From Chloroflexota bacterium (lineage in GTDB: Bacteria; Chloroflexota; Anaerolineae; B4-G1), in the NCBI GenBank assembly GCA_003648085.1, contig QMOC01000219.1, positions 1 through 5,445 on the forward strand: a stretch of 5,445 bases of DNA, given 5' to 3'. Position 1 is the first letter of the stretch; each line of letters starts with the position of its first letter. The translations under genes and the position numbers were made by a program. The notes under the pieces were generated by a model. That model saw only the letters and a program-made list of their open reading frames with translations, ran no database searches and had not been told where the DNA came from. Shown in pieces: positions 1 to 4,839 of the stretch.

Positions 1-10
1 CCTGTCCGGG

Positions 11-94
11 GTCACGTTCTTGTCACGATTTTTGGAGGGGGAGACTGTGATTTGACCGTGACCGGTCATAGTTCTCAACCGTGACCGATCACGG
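11..94. promoter_or_regulatory. Cluster of CGTGAC/GTCACG motifs (possible operators)
   Basis: GTCACG occurs at 11-16 and 22-27, and its reverse complement CGTGAC at 57-62 and 80-85. The stretch ACCGTGACCGGTCA (55-68) recurs with one mismatch at 78-91. The second copy sits in a perfect dyad, CCGTGA (79-84), four bases, TCACGG (89-94). The first contains the perfect palindrome TGACCGGTCA (59-68). The sites lie roughly 70-150 bp upstream of the predicted start of transcription near 164, so they could bind a regulator of that promoter, but they could equally belong to an upstream gene outside the window. The dyad spacing does not match the usual CRP (TGTGA-N6-TCACA) site. The repeats are visible; the operator role is inference. 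Confidence 0.4.
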
Positions 95-121
95 GGGAGG
101 GGCGTAGATTGGAGATAGGTC

Positions 122-135
122 GTGCCGCTTGGCAC
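122..135. promoter_or_regulatory. Palindrome over the -35 box (possible repressor operator)
   Basis: GTGCC (122-126) and GGCAC (131-135) form a perfect inverted repeat around GCTT. It overlaps the TTGGCA -35 hexamer (129-134) of the promoter for the nucleotidyltransferase cassette. Toxin-antitoxin-like cassettes are often autoregulated through such sites, so this is a plausible operator, but the dyad is short and could be chance. Confidence 0.3.
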
Positions 136-157
136 AAACCGCAATCTGACTTATAAT
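129..157 (+). promoter_or_regulatory. Sigma70-type promoter of the nucleotidyltransferase cassette
   Basis: TTGGCA (129-134) matches the -35 consensus at 5 of 6 positions. It is followed by exactly 17 bp and a consensus TATAAT (152-157). Transcription would begin near 164. The last four bases of the -10 box (TAAT) are also the first bases of the 9-bp direct repeat that flanks the inserted element at 163-260, so the insertion left the promoter intact but moved it about 107 bp away from the genes it most likely served. Confidence 0.7.
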
Positions 158-162
158 GAAAA
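154..162 (+). repeat. Left 9-bp target-site duplication
   Basis: TAATGAAAA is repeated exactly at 261-269. The two copies abut the outer ends of the inverted-repeat element at 163-260, as expected for a target duplication made by a transposase. Confidence 0.75.
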
Positions 163-260
163 GGGTATGGCTAAAATCAGTGGGACGTCCGGCTTCAGCC
201 GGAAAATCCCCGCTGAAGCGGGGCCTCCGGCCTTTTCTCCCCACGAATTTAGCCACACTC
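163..260. mobile_element. 98-bp MITE-like element with two internal hairpins
   Basis: The left end GGGTATGGCTAAAATC (163-178) matches the reverse complement of the right end (245-260) at 13 of 16 positions, including a perfect TGGCTAAA/TTTAGCCA block. A second stem, GTGGG (180-184) with CCCAC (240-244), continues the pairing. Between them lie two perfect hairpins: 6-bp stem 188-193/198-203 with loop TTCA, and 6-bp stem 208-213/218-223 with loop TGAA. The element is flanked by perfect 9-bp direct repeats (154-162, 261-269). It has no transposase, so it would be a non-autonomous element mobilised in trans. I cannot assign the parent IS family. It lies between the cassette promoter and its first gene, so transcripts from that promoter would carry a folded leader of about 100 nt. 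Confidence 0.75.
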
Positions 261-269
261 TAATGAAAA
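261..269 (+). repeat. Right 9-bp target-site duplication
   Basis: This is the second exact copy of TAATGAAAA, directly after the right end of the element at 163-260. Removing the element and one copy restores a continuous sequence in which the TATAAT box lies 24 bp from the GTG at 282. Confidence 0.75.
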
Positions 270-281
270 TGCACTCAGATA

Positions 282-509
282 GTGAGCAGCAATGAAATCG
301 AACAGGCTATGGAGACAACACGCAAGATAGCAAAAGTGTATACTAAAGTCAGTATCAGCAAGCAAAAGACCGATTTCGCCTATTGGCAAACACAATCCTA
401 TCAGACGCGCCTGGCAACTTTGGAACAGATCAGGCGGGAATATCACATCTGGAAATATGGTGCTGAACCAGGATTTCAAAGAGTTTGTACAATCGTTAAA
501 CGACAATGA
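282..509 (+). CDS. Small conserved partner protein of a MNT-like nucleotidyltransferase
   Basis: This 75-residue protein is first in a two-gene cassette. The C-terminal half contains W35, R43-L44 followed by an L-E-x-I-R-R-x-Y stretch (47-54), W57-K-Y-G60 and F65-Q-R-V68. This pattern resembles the small proteins I know to be encoded just before DUF6036/AbiEii-like nucleotidyltransferases; their biochemical role is not established to my knowledge. It has no signal peptide or membrane segment. The gene overlaps the next one by 53 nt, which suggests translational coupling. The start is uncertain: GTG at 282 gives 75 residues and ATG at 309 gives 66; neither has a clear Shine-Dalgarno sequence. 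Codon use is AT-richer than in the downstream genes, in keeping with horizontal acquisition. By position it could be the antitoxin-like or regulatory partner; that is inference. Confidence 0.7.
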   Translation: MSSNEIEQAMETTRKIAKVYTKVSISKQKTDFAYWQTQSYQTRLATLEQIRREYHIWKYGAEPGFQRVCTIVKRQ

Positions 510-897
510 CGTTCGCTATCTCATCGTTGGGGGATACGCGGTCGCGTTTCACGGTCATCCGCGCTACACAAAGGATCTGGACATTTGGGTGCAGTTAGAC
601 CGAGAAAATGCGGCGAATCTTGTCAAAGCCCTGGCCCAGTTCGGGTTCGCTTCCCTGGGGCTGAGGGTCGAGGATTTTCTCGAGCCCGACACAGTCGTTC
701 AACTGGGATACCCACCCAATCGGATTGACCTGATCATCGGCCTGGAGGGGCTGGATTTTGAAAGTTGCTACGCCGCAAAGGTCACAGTCCATATTGATGG
801 CGTAGCGATGAATTTCATTGATTTGGAAAACCTCAAAGTGAGCAAGAGACTGGCCGGGCGACTGCAAGATCTGGCCGATCTGGAGAATCTGGAATGA
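457..897 (+). CDS. MNT-like nucleotidyltransferase (DUF6036/AbiEii-related)
   Basis: The 146-residue protein carries the nucleotidyltransferase-fold signature: V24-G25-G26 followed by K39-D40-L41-D42, with D40 and D42 as the expected metal ligands and D91 (R-I-D-L) a likely third acid. The C-terminal stretch with D122-L-E-N-L-K and a closing R135-L-Q-D-L-A-D-L-E is typical of small stand-alone members. Such proteins transfer a nucleotide (often AMP) to a protein or RNA; in MNT/HEPN toxin-antitoxin pairs they AMPylate and silence the partner toxin. Here the partner is the small protein upstream, not a recognisable HEPN protein, so substrate and role are unknown. The ATG at 457 fits the usual N-terminus (L-N-x-D-F). 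Its ribosome site is weak, consistent with coupling to the overlapping upstream gene. Its TGA (895-897) abuts the stop codon of the opposing kinase gene. Confidence 0.85.
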   Translation: MVLNQDFKEFVQSLNDNDVRYLIVGGYAVAFHGHPRYTKDLDIWVQLDRENAANLVKALAQFGFASLGLRVEDFLEPDTVVQLGYPPNRIDLIIGLEGLDFESCYAAKVTVHIDGVAMNFIDLENLKVSKRLAGRLQDLADLENLE

Positions 898-2112
898 TCA
901 AGCCACAGGCAGGCGCATTTCCAGCCGGAAGCCGCCCGTTTCGTCTGGCCTGGCGCTGAACTCCCCCCCTAGCGCCTCGGCACGCTCGCGCAGGCCACGC
1001 AGGCCATGTCCCCCTCCCTCCCTCTCGACGACAGGGGCCGGAGAGGGGGGGACGCCATCGTTCTCCACGGACAGGACCACCTCCTCCGGGTCGTAACGTA
1101 ATTGCACTGTCACCTGTTGCGCCTCGGTCGCGTGGCGACGGATATTGGTCAATGCCTCCTGCGCGGCCCGGTACAATGGCAGCGCCAGGCAGAGAGGCAG
1201 TGGCGCCACCTCCCCTTTAACCTGCCAGGCGGTGTGAATGTGTGTGGCCTGCTCGAAGTCGGCCACCAGTCCGGCGATGGCCTCCGGCAGCGAGAAGGTC
1301 TCCAGCGCGGCGGGGCGCAGCGCCTGCACCGCCCGCCGCATATCGGTCAGCCCCTCCCTGACCAGCGCTCGAGCCTCCTCGGCGGCCTGTTGGCGTTGCT
1401 CGGTCTGACTGGGCGGGAGTCGGATCAATAACTCCAATTGGACATCGAGGGCGGTCAGGGTGTGGCCCAGCGTGTCGTGAATCTCATGCGCCAAGCGGGC
1501 CCGCTCCTGGGTCACCGCCAGCATCTCCGCCTGGGCGGCGTACTCGCGCAGTTTGCGGTTGGCGGCGGCTAACTCGACCGCCAACCGCTCTGCCTCGGCG
1601 CGGGCCTTCCACTCGCGCATGGCCATCTGGGTTATGAAGACCACGAACACAATGGCCGCCAGATAGCCGATGCCGGCCAGCAACGCGGCCTCCAGACCAC
1701 CGTGCAGCCCATAAGAGGCTGCCAGGGCTATAATGAGCACCGCGCATATAATCAGCATCCAGCGACGCGGCAATACCTGCACACTCAGGCTGGCCAGCGG
1801 TAGCATAATCAGGCCGGCGAGAAAGAACTCAATTGTCCAATACACGATCAATCCGGCCAGGGGGATCTCAATCGCGTAAAGCAGGGCGAGGATAAGGGAG
1901 GAACCCAGCCGGGCATATAACTCGGCACCGTACAAACCCACCAGCAGATATACCCCACCTGCCACAAGCAGTCTGGCCATCTGCAAAGTGGTGAAGGAAT
2001 GCCCTGAGAAGACGAACATGGCGAGGTAGACGGCGAGCACGGTGACGACGAAGGACTTGCGGCCAAGGCGGATGTCCGGGTGAGAGGGTGTGCTAGCAGG
2101 CACGCTATCCAT
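898..2112 (-). CDS. Membrane sensor histidine kinase, NarL/DesK type
   Basis: The 404-residue kinase starts with about six hydrophobic segments between residues 20 and 162 with only short loops, so it has no sizeable extracellular sensor domain. It probably senses within the membrane, as DesK and LiaS-like kinases do. A charged, probably coiled-coil helix (about 165-205) leads to the HisKA_3 dimerisation domain with the motif H209-E-I-H-D-T-L-G-H217; H212 is the predicted phosphorylated residue. The HATPase domain follows: N-box E319 to N323 and H327, an N351-D-G353 box, and a glycine-rich loop around 367-373. All key catalytic features are present. The ATG overlaps the end of the response-regulator gene by 8 nt (in ATGGATAG), so the two are translationally coupled and form a cognate pair. 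The signal is unknown; envelope stress or membrane state is a reasonable guess. Confidence 0.93.
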   Translation of the reverse strand: MDSVPASTPSHPDIRLGRKSFVVTVLAVYLAMFVFSGHSFTTLQMARLLVAGGVYLLVGLYGAELYARLGSSLILALLYAIEIPLAGLIVYWTIEFFLAGLIMLPLASLSVQVLPRRWMLIICAVLIIALAASYGLHGGLEAALLAGIGYLAAIVFVVFITQMAMREWKARAEAERLAVELAAANRKLREYAAQAEMLAVTQERARLAHEIHDTLGHTLTALDVQLELLIRLPPSQTEQRQQAAEEARALVREGLTDMRRAVQALRPAALETFSLPEAIAGLVADFEQATHIHTAWQVKGEVAPLPLCLALPLYRAAQEALTNIRRHATEAQQVTVQLRYDPEEVVLSVENDGVPPSPAPVVEREGGGHGLRGLRERAEALGGEFSARPDETGGFRLEMRLPVA

Positions 2113-2749
2113 TCAGAAGCCCCCACTCCATCGCCAGGCGGACGGCGTGAGCGCGGCTGTATGCCCCCAGTTTGCCCAGGATGCGGCTGACGTGGTTTTT
2201 GACTGTGCCTTCGGCGAGGCATAACTGGGTGGCGATTTCTGCGTTGGTGGCGCCCTCGGCCATCAGACGGAGTACCTCTCGCTCGCGGGAGGTCAGCCGT
2301 TCGGTCAGGACAGGCTCCGCCTCCGGGCGGGTGGCGCGGCGAATCACCTTCTGCGTGACGGCCGGGTCGAGGATGGAATCGCCGGCGTGAACGGCACGAA
2401 TGGCCGCAGCCAGGTGGTCGGGGTCGGCGTTTTTGAGCAGGTAGCCGGAGGCACCCGCCCGCAGCGATTCGAAGACGTACTCGTCGTTGTCGAAAGTCGT
2501 CAGCACGATGACGCGGGTATGCGGGTAGCGAGCGCGAATCTCCCGTGTGGCAGTCACGCCGTTCATACCGGGCATACGCACGTCCATCAGCACCACATCC
2601 GGTGATTGCTCGGCGACCAGCACCAGCGCCTCGCGGCCATCGGATGCCTTCCCCACCACCGTCAGGTCCGGCACCAGGGCAAGCAGCGAGGCCAGCCCTT
2701 CGCGGATGAGGGTTTGATCATCTACGATGGCAACGCGGATGTTGCTCAT
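2105..2749 (-). CDS. NarL/LuxR-family response regulator
   Basis: This is a 214-residue DNA-binding response regulator. The receiver domain (about 4-120) has the acidic pair D10-D11, phospho-acceptor D56 in an M-D-V-R-M-P-G stretch, switch residue T84 and K106. The C-terminal LuxR-type helix-turn-helix (about 150-212) contains L152-T-S-R-E-R-E-V and the recognition region E180-G-T-V-K-N-H-V. I chose the ATG at 2749 because the receiver domain begins just after it, and the in-frame extension to 2821 adds 24 unconserved residues and starts inside an inserted repeat element. A TATAAT box ends 7 nt before this ATG, so the mRNA may be leaderless. It is the partner of the kinase downstream. Likely targets are its own operon and the divergent Yip1-ABC pair (inference from position). 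Confidence 0.93.
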   Translation of the reverse strand: MSNIRVAIVDDQTLIREGLASLLALVPDLTVVGKASDGREALVLVAEQSPDVVLMDVRMPGMNGVTATREIRARYPHTRVIVLTTFDNDEYVFESLRAGASGYLLKNADPDHLAAAIRAVHAGDSILDPAVTQKVIRRATRPEAEPVLTERLTSREREVLRLMAEGATNAEIATQLCLAEGTVKNHVSRILGKLGAYSRAHAVRLAMEWGLLNG

Positions 2750-2761
2750 AATAATATTATA
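2750..2761 (-). promoter_or_regulatory. -10 box of the response regulator/kinase operon
   Basis: On the minus strand a consensus TATAAT occupies 2761-2756, followed by ATTATT and then the ATG at 2749. The usual start of transcription, about 7 nt past the -10 box, falls on or next to the A of the ATG. No Shine-Dalgarno sequence is present in these 6 nt. At the -35 position (about 2784-2779) only TGGCGC is found, a poor match, so the promoter may need an activator. TGCGC direct repeats 10 bp apart (2768-2772 and 2778-2782, read on the + strand) lie where one could bind. Confidence 0.6.
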
Positions 2762-2805
2762 GACCAATGCGCTCATTTGCGCCAGGGCTGGTTCGGAAGT
2801 TTGCA

Positions 2806-2813
2806 CTTTTTGC
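2806..2813 (+). repeat. Left 8-bp target-site duplication (near-perfect)
   Basis: CTTTTTGC here matches TTTTTTGC at 2961-2968 at 7 of 8 positions. The two directly flank the GTAAC...GTTAC inverted-repeat element. Eight base pairs is the duplication length of the IS66 family. Confidence 0.6.
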
Positions 2814-2960
2814 GTAACCACTCAGCCGTTCCCCCAGACTCGAGAGCGGACGCAGATTAACGCAGATTTCCGCAGATCAAATTCAAAAATCAGCGTTCGG
2901 CAGCGTTCGTCTGCGTCCCAAAGGTGTGTTTCGACATCCCGTCTAAGGCTGGGTAGTTAC
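2814..2960. mobile_element. 147-bp MITE-like element with IS66-type ends
   Basis: The left end GTAACCACTCAGCC (2814-2827) matches the reverse complement of the right end (2947-2960, read GTAACTACCCAGCC) at 12 of 14 positions. IS66-family elements are known for ends starting GTAA and for 8-bp target duplications; here 7 of 8 flanking bases match (2806-2813, 2961-2968). There is no coding capacity, so it would be a non-autonomous derivative or internal deletion of an IS66-like element. It lies between divergent promoters, with its ends about 57 bp upstream of the regulator start and about 90 bp upstream of the predicted Yip1 transcription start. It contains the hairpin repeat at 2848-2918. Confidence 0.65.
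2848..2918. repeat. 71-bp imperfect hairpin of 10-bp units
   Basis: The left arm carries CGCAGAT three times exactly 10 bp apart (2851, 2861, 2871). The right arm carries CAGCGTTCG twice 10 bp apart (2891, 2901), then CTGCGTCC at 2911. The outer nine bases GGACGCAGA (2848-2856) pair perfectly with 2910-2918, and shorter paired blocks continue inward (2859-2863 with 2903-2907; 2871-2873 with 2893-2895; 2875-2877 with 2889-2891). Similar CGCAGATT-type repeats are, from memory, common between genes in many environmental bacteria, so a dispersed repeat is likely. A helically phased protein-binding array is the alternative. Confidence 0.6.
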
Positions 2961-2968
2961 TTTTTTGC
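2961..2968 (+). repeat. Right 8-bp target-site duplication (near-perfect)
   Basis: TTTTTTGC directly follows the right end of the GTAA-ended element and differs by one base from its partner at 2806-2813. The similarity continues into GT after both copies, so 10 of 11 bases around it agree if one extra T is allowed. Confidence 0.6.
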
Positions 2969-3015
2969 GTGAGGTGCACCGTCAGCGGATTTTTGGAACG
3001 AACAGTGCGCCACAG

Positions 3016-3044
3016 TTGTGAATTAATCAGGCTCAGGGTATAAT
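3016..3044 (+). promoter_or_regulatory. Sigma70-type promoter of the Yip1-ABC operon
   Basis: TTGTGA (3016-3021) is followed by 17 bp and a consensus TATAAT (3039-3044). Transcription would start near 3051, leaving a leader of about 30 nt. GGGAGG (3069-3074), 7 nt before the ATG at 3082, is a strong ribosome-binding site. The promoter is divergent from that of the regulator/kinase operon. Confidence 0.75.
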
Positions 3045-3081
3045 TTCCCTCATTCATTGATCACCTCTGGGAGGCTAAACA

Positions 3082-3888
3082 ATGTCCGAAGCAAAGGCCA
3101 CTTCTCCGAAGCGATGGGGGTTCCCCCGTCTGCTGTGGGGGATGATCGTGCGGCCCCGTACCACATTGGAATATCTGAACGAACGTGGAGGGCGAACCTG
3201 GTGGCTGCCGGCCCTGCTGGCCGCGCTCTTGGTGATTCTGCCCGTCGTGGTCGCTGCCCCCATCACCGCCCGCCAGTCCCGCGAGGCCGTCGCCGCTGTT
3301 CAAGAGCAGTTTGGGGGAGAGATGTCCGCTGAGGAGCAGGCCCAGATGGAACAGGCGATGTCCATGGCCGCCTCCCCGCTCATCACCCTCGTCTTCCCTG
3401 CCGCGAGTGGCGTGGTGGGGCTGGTGGTGGGCTGGCTGGTCTGGGCCGGGGCACTCTACCTGGGGAGTATGGCACTGGGGGGCCGCAGCACCTTCGGCCA
3501 GATGTTCCGCACGGTGGTGTGGGCCTGGCTCCCCTACGCGCTACGCGGCCTGCTCCAGACCGTCTACATTCTGGCGAGCGGTCAACTCATCCCTAACCCC
3601 GGCCTCTCAGGTCTGGTGCAGGAGAACCGCCCGATCGGCGAAATCGTCGTCGCCCCACCCAGCCTGGGCCAAACGCTCCTCGTGGCCTTTCTATCCCGTA
3701 TTGACCTCTTCCTGGTCTGGAGCCTGGTCCTGCTGGTGATCGGCGTTGTGGTGGCCACTCGCTTGCCCCGGCGCAAGGCAGTGCTGGTCACGCTGGGCGT
3801 GTGGCTCCTGCTGACCGCGCTGAGCCTGCTCCCCGCGCTCATCGGGGGCCTCTTCGCCCAGCAGTTCGCCGTCACCGGCGGTCCGTGA
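3082..3888 (+). CDS. Yip1-family integral membrane protein
   Basis: This 268-residue protein has about five membrane segments: roughly 41-60, 101-126, 142-166, 205-226 and 233-257. A short cytoplasmic N-terminus ends in a R-L-L-W-G-M-I-x-R-P stretch (16-25), a pattern I associate with bacterial Yip1-domain (PF04893-like) proteins, where a conserved P-R-T-T-L-E follows. A charged loop rich in Q and E (about 63-95) separates segments 1 and 2. Bacterial Yip1-domain proteins have no settled function; many are encoded next to ABC exporters or envelope genes. Here it is the first gene of a probable operon, with a strong ribosome site and the ATPase gene 7 nt downstream. It might act as a membrane partner or accessory factor for that ATPase, but that is inference. 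Confidence 0.8.
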   Translation: MSEAKATSPKRWGFPRLLWGMIVRPRTTLEYLNERGGRTWWLPALLAALLVILPVVVAAPITARQSREAVAAVQEQFGGEMSAEEQAQMEQAMSMAASPLITLVFPAASGVVGLVVGWLVWAGALYLGSMALGGRSTFGQMFRTVVWAWLPYALRGLLQTVYILASGQLIPNPGLSGLVQENRPIGEIVVAPPSLGQTLLVAFLSRIDLFLVWSLVLLVIGVVVATRLPRRKAVLVTLGVWLLLTALSLLPALIGGLFAQQFAVTGGP

Positions 3889-3895
3889 TGCGACC

Positions 3896-4594
3896 ATGGC
3901 CGGACGTGAACTCCTCATCCGCACGTTGGACCTGCATCGAGACTTCCAGATGGGTCACGTGACCGTCCACGCGCTGGACGGGGTGAGTCTGACGGTGGAG
4001 GAGGGGGAGTTTCTGGGCGTGATGGGCCCCTCCGGGTCGGGCAAATCCACGCTGCTCCACCTCCTGGGCGGGCTCGACCGCCCCACAGCGGGCCACATCT
4101 GGGTACGCGGGCAAGACATCACTGCGCTGGATGAGAATGAACTGGCCGCGTACCGCCGCCAGGAGGTGGGCTTCGTCTTCCAGGCCTTCAACCTCATCTC
4201 CACGATGACGGCGTTACAAAACGTGGAGTTCCCTATGCTCTTTGCCCGCGTCCCCCCGGCCCAGCGCCGCGAGCGGGCGCGCTATCTGCTGGAGACGGTG
4301 GGCCTGACCGACCGGATGGGGCACAAACCGACGGAACTTTCGGGTGGCGAACAACAGCGGGTCGCCATCGCCCGTGCCCTGGCCAACGACCCGGCCATCA
4401 TCCTGGCCGACGAGCCGACGGGCAACCTGGACAGTCGCACCGGCGCGGAGGTGATGGAGGCTCTGGCGCGGCTCAATCGGGAACAGGGACGCACCATCAT
4501 CGTCGTCTCCCACGACCCGGCGGTGGTGGCCTTCGCCGGGCAGTGCATCCACCTGCTGGACGGGCGCATCGCCGACGCGCCCACGCCGCCCTGA
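3896..4594 (+). CDS. ABC transporter ATP-binding protein, MacB/LolD type
   Basis: This 232-residue ATPase is complete: Walker A G44-P-S-G-S-G-K-S51, Q-loop Q96, signature L148-S-G-G-E-Q-Q-R155, Walker B I168-I-L-A-D-E173 with E173 the catalytic base, D-loop N177-L-D-S180 and H-loop H206. The length and the E-P-T-G-N-L-D stretch are typical of the MacB/LolD/FtsE group, which drives export or lipoprotein release through FtsX-like permeases. No permease or HlyD-type adaptor follows: the next gene, 503 bp on, encodes a secreted protein. The ATG lies 7 nt after the Yip1 stop codon, with no clear ribosome site of its own, so it is probably coupled to that gene. Either the permease is encoded elsewhere, or it was lost, or the Yip1 protein is the membrane partner. 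Confidence 0.93.
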   Translation: MAGRELLIRTLDLHRDFQMGHVTVHALDGVSLTVEEGEFLGVMGPSGSGKSTLLHLLGGLDRPTAGHIWVRGQDITALDENELAAYRRQEVGFVFQAFNLISTMTALQNVEFPMLFARVPPAQRRERARYLLETVGLTDRMGHKPTELSGGEQQRVAIARALANDPAIILADEPTGNLDSRTGAEVMEALARLNREQGRTIIVVSHDPAVVAFAGQCIHLLDGRIADAPTPP

Positions 4595-4611
4595 AGAAGC
4601 AGCACTGGATT

Positions 4612-4639
4612 TGCAATCTGCAAGCTGCAATTTGCTTGC
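4612..4639 (+). repeat. 7-bp-period repeat (TGCAAnn)
   Basis: TGCAATC, TGCAAGC, TGCAATT and TGCTTGC follow one another without a gap, giving three good copies and one degenerate copy. It starts 17 bp after the ATPase stop codon. It may be a simple-sequence remnant; I see no terminator-like T-run after it. Confidence 0.6.
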
Positions 4640-4668
4640 TTGTTGGCCCTCCCCGTTCGTGGTACAAT
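4640..4668 (+). promoter_or_regulatory. Candidate extended -10 promoter
   Basis: TTGTTG (4640-4645), 17 bp, then TGG followed by TACAAT (4663-4668), which gives an extended -10 with 5 of 6 consensus bases. Transcription would start near 4675. It points towards the secreted-protein gene but lies more than 400 bp upstream of it. Confidence 0.4.
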
Positions 4669-4692
4669 GCTTTATACCAATTGCTACTTGAA

Positions 4693-4711
4693 AGGCCGTC
4701 TTTTCCGGCCT
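4693..4711 (+). other. Small hairpin with T-rich loop
   Basis: AGGCCG (4693-4698) pairs with CGGCCT (4706-4711) around a 7-nt loop containing TTTT. No T-run follows the stem, so it is not a standard intrinsic terminator in either direction. If it has a role it may be attenuating transcription from the candidate promoter just upstream. Confidence 0.35.
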
Positions 4712-4745
4712 GACCACATCAGTCCTTCCAGGCCAGTGTGCGCAT

Positions 4746-4774
4746 TTGACCCGGCGCTCCACTTATGCTATCCT
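4746..4774 (+). promoter_or_regulatory. Candidate promoter abutting the 4781-5022 element
   Basis: TTGACC (4746-4751, 5 of 6 consensus) is followed by 17 bp and TATCCT (4769-4774, 4 of 6). Transcription would start near 4781, exactly where the inverted-repeat element begins. Transcripts would cross the whole element before reaching the secreted-protein gene at 5098. Confidence 0.45.
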
Positions 4775-4839
4775 CTGAGTGGGATGGTTCAATTACAGGC
4801 GAAAACAGGGTGACACTCTGATGTCTGCTGCACACCGCC

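Noticed and set aside
79..94. CRP/FNR-type binding site
   Set aside because: The half-sites GTGA and TCAC are 4 bp apart, whereas CRP sites have 6 bp between them; the dyad is real but the assignment is not supported.
249..506. Minus-strand open frame opposite the small cassette gene
   Set aside because: No ribosome site or promoter, no recognisable domain, and it begins within the coding overlap of the two + strand genes; it is best explained as a shadow.
1102..2222. Several open frames on either strand over the kinase and regulator genes
   Set aside because: They are low-complexity, Arg/Gly/Pro-rich frames caused by high GC content and lie wholly within well-supported genes.
2750..2821. 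N-terminal extension of the response regulator by 24 residues
   Set aside because: The receiver domain begins right after the ATG at 2749; the extension is unlike any receiver N-terminus, crosses the TATAAT box and starts inside the end of the inserted GTAA element.
2851..2919. CRISPR-like array
   Set aside because: The 10-bp repeat period is far too short for repeats plus spacers, the arms are inverted copies, and no cas gene is present.
2973..2980. GGTGCACC palindrome as an operator
   Set aside because: It is a single 8-bp palindrome about 78 bp upstream of the predicted transcription start with no second copy in the window; too weak to call.
4693..4711. Intrinsic terminator of the Yip1-ABC operon
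   Set aside because: The stem is only 6 bp, the T-run is in the loop and not after the stem, and a candidate promoter lies between it and the operon.
3311..4762. Open frames on both strands over the Yip1 and ABC genes
   Set aside because: Composition is that of shadow frames (runs of Arg, Ser, Trp, Gly), and the genes in the main frames have clear family motifs.
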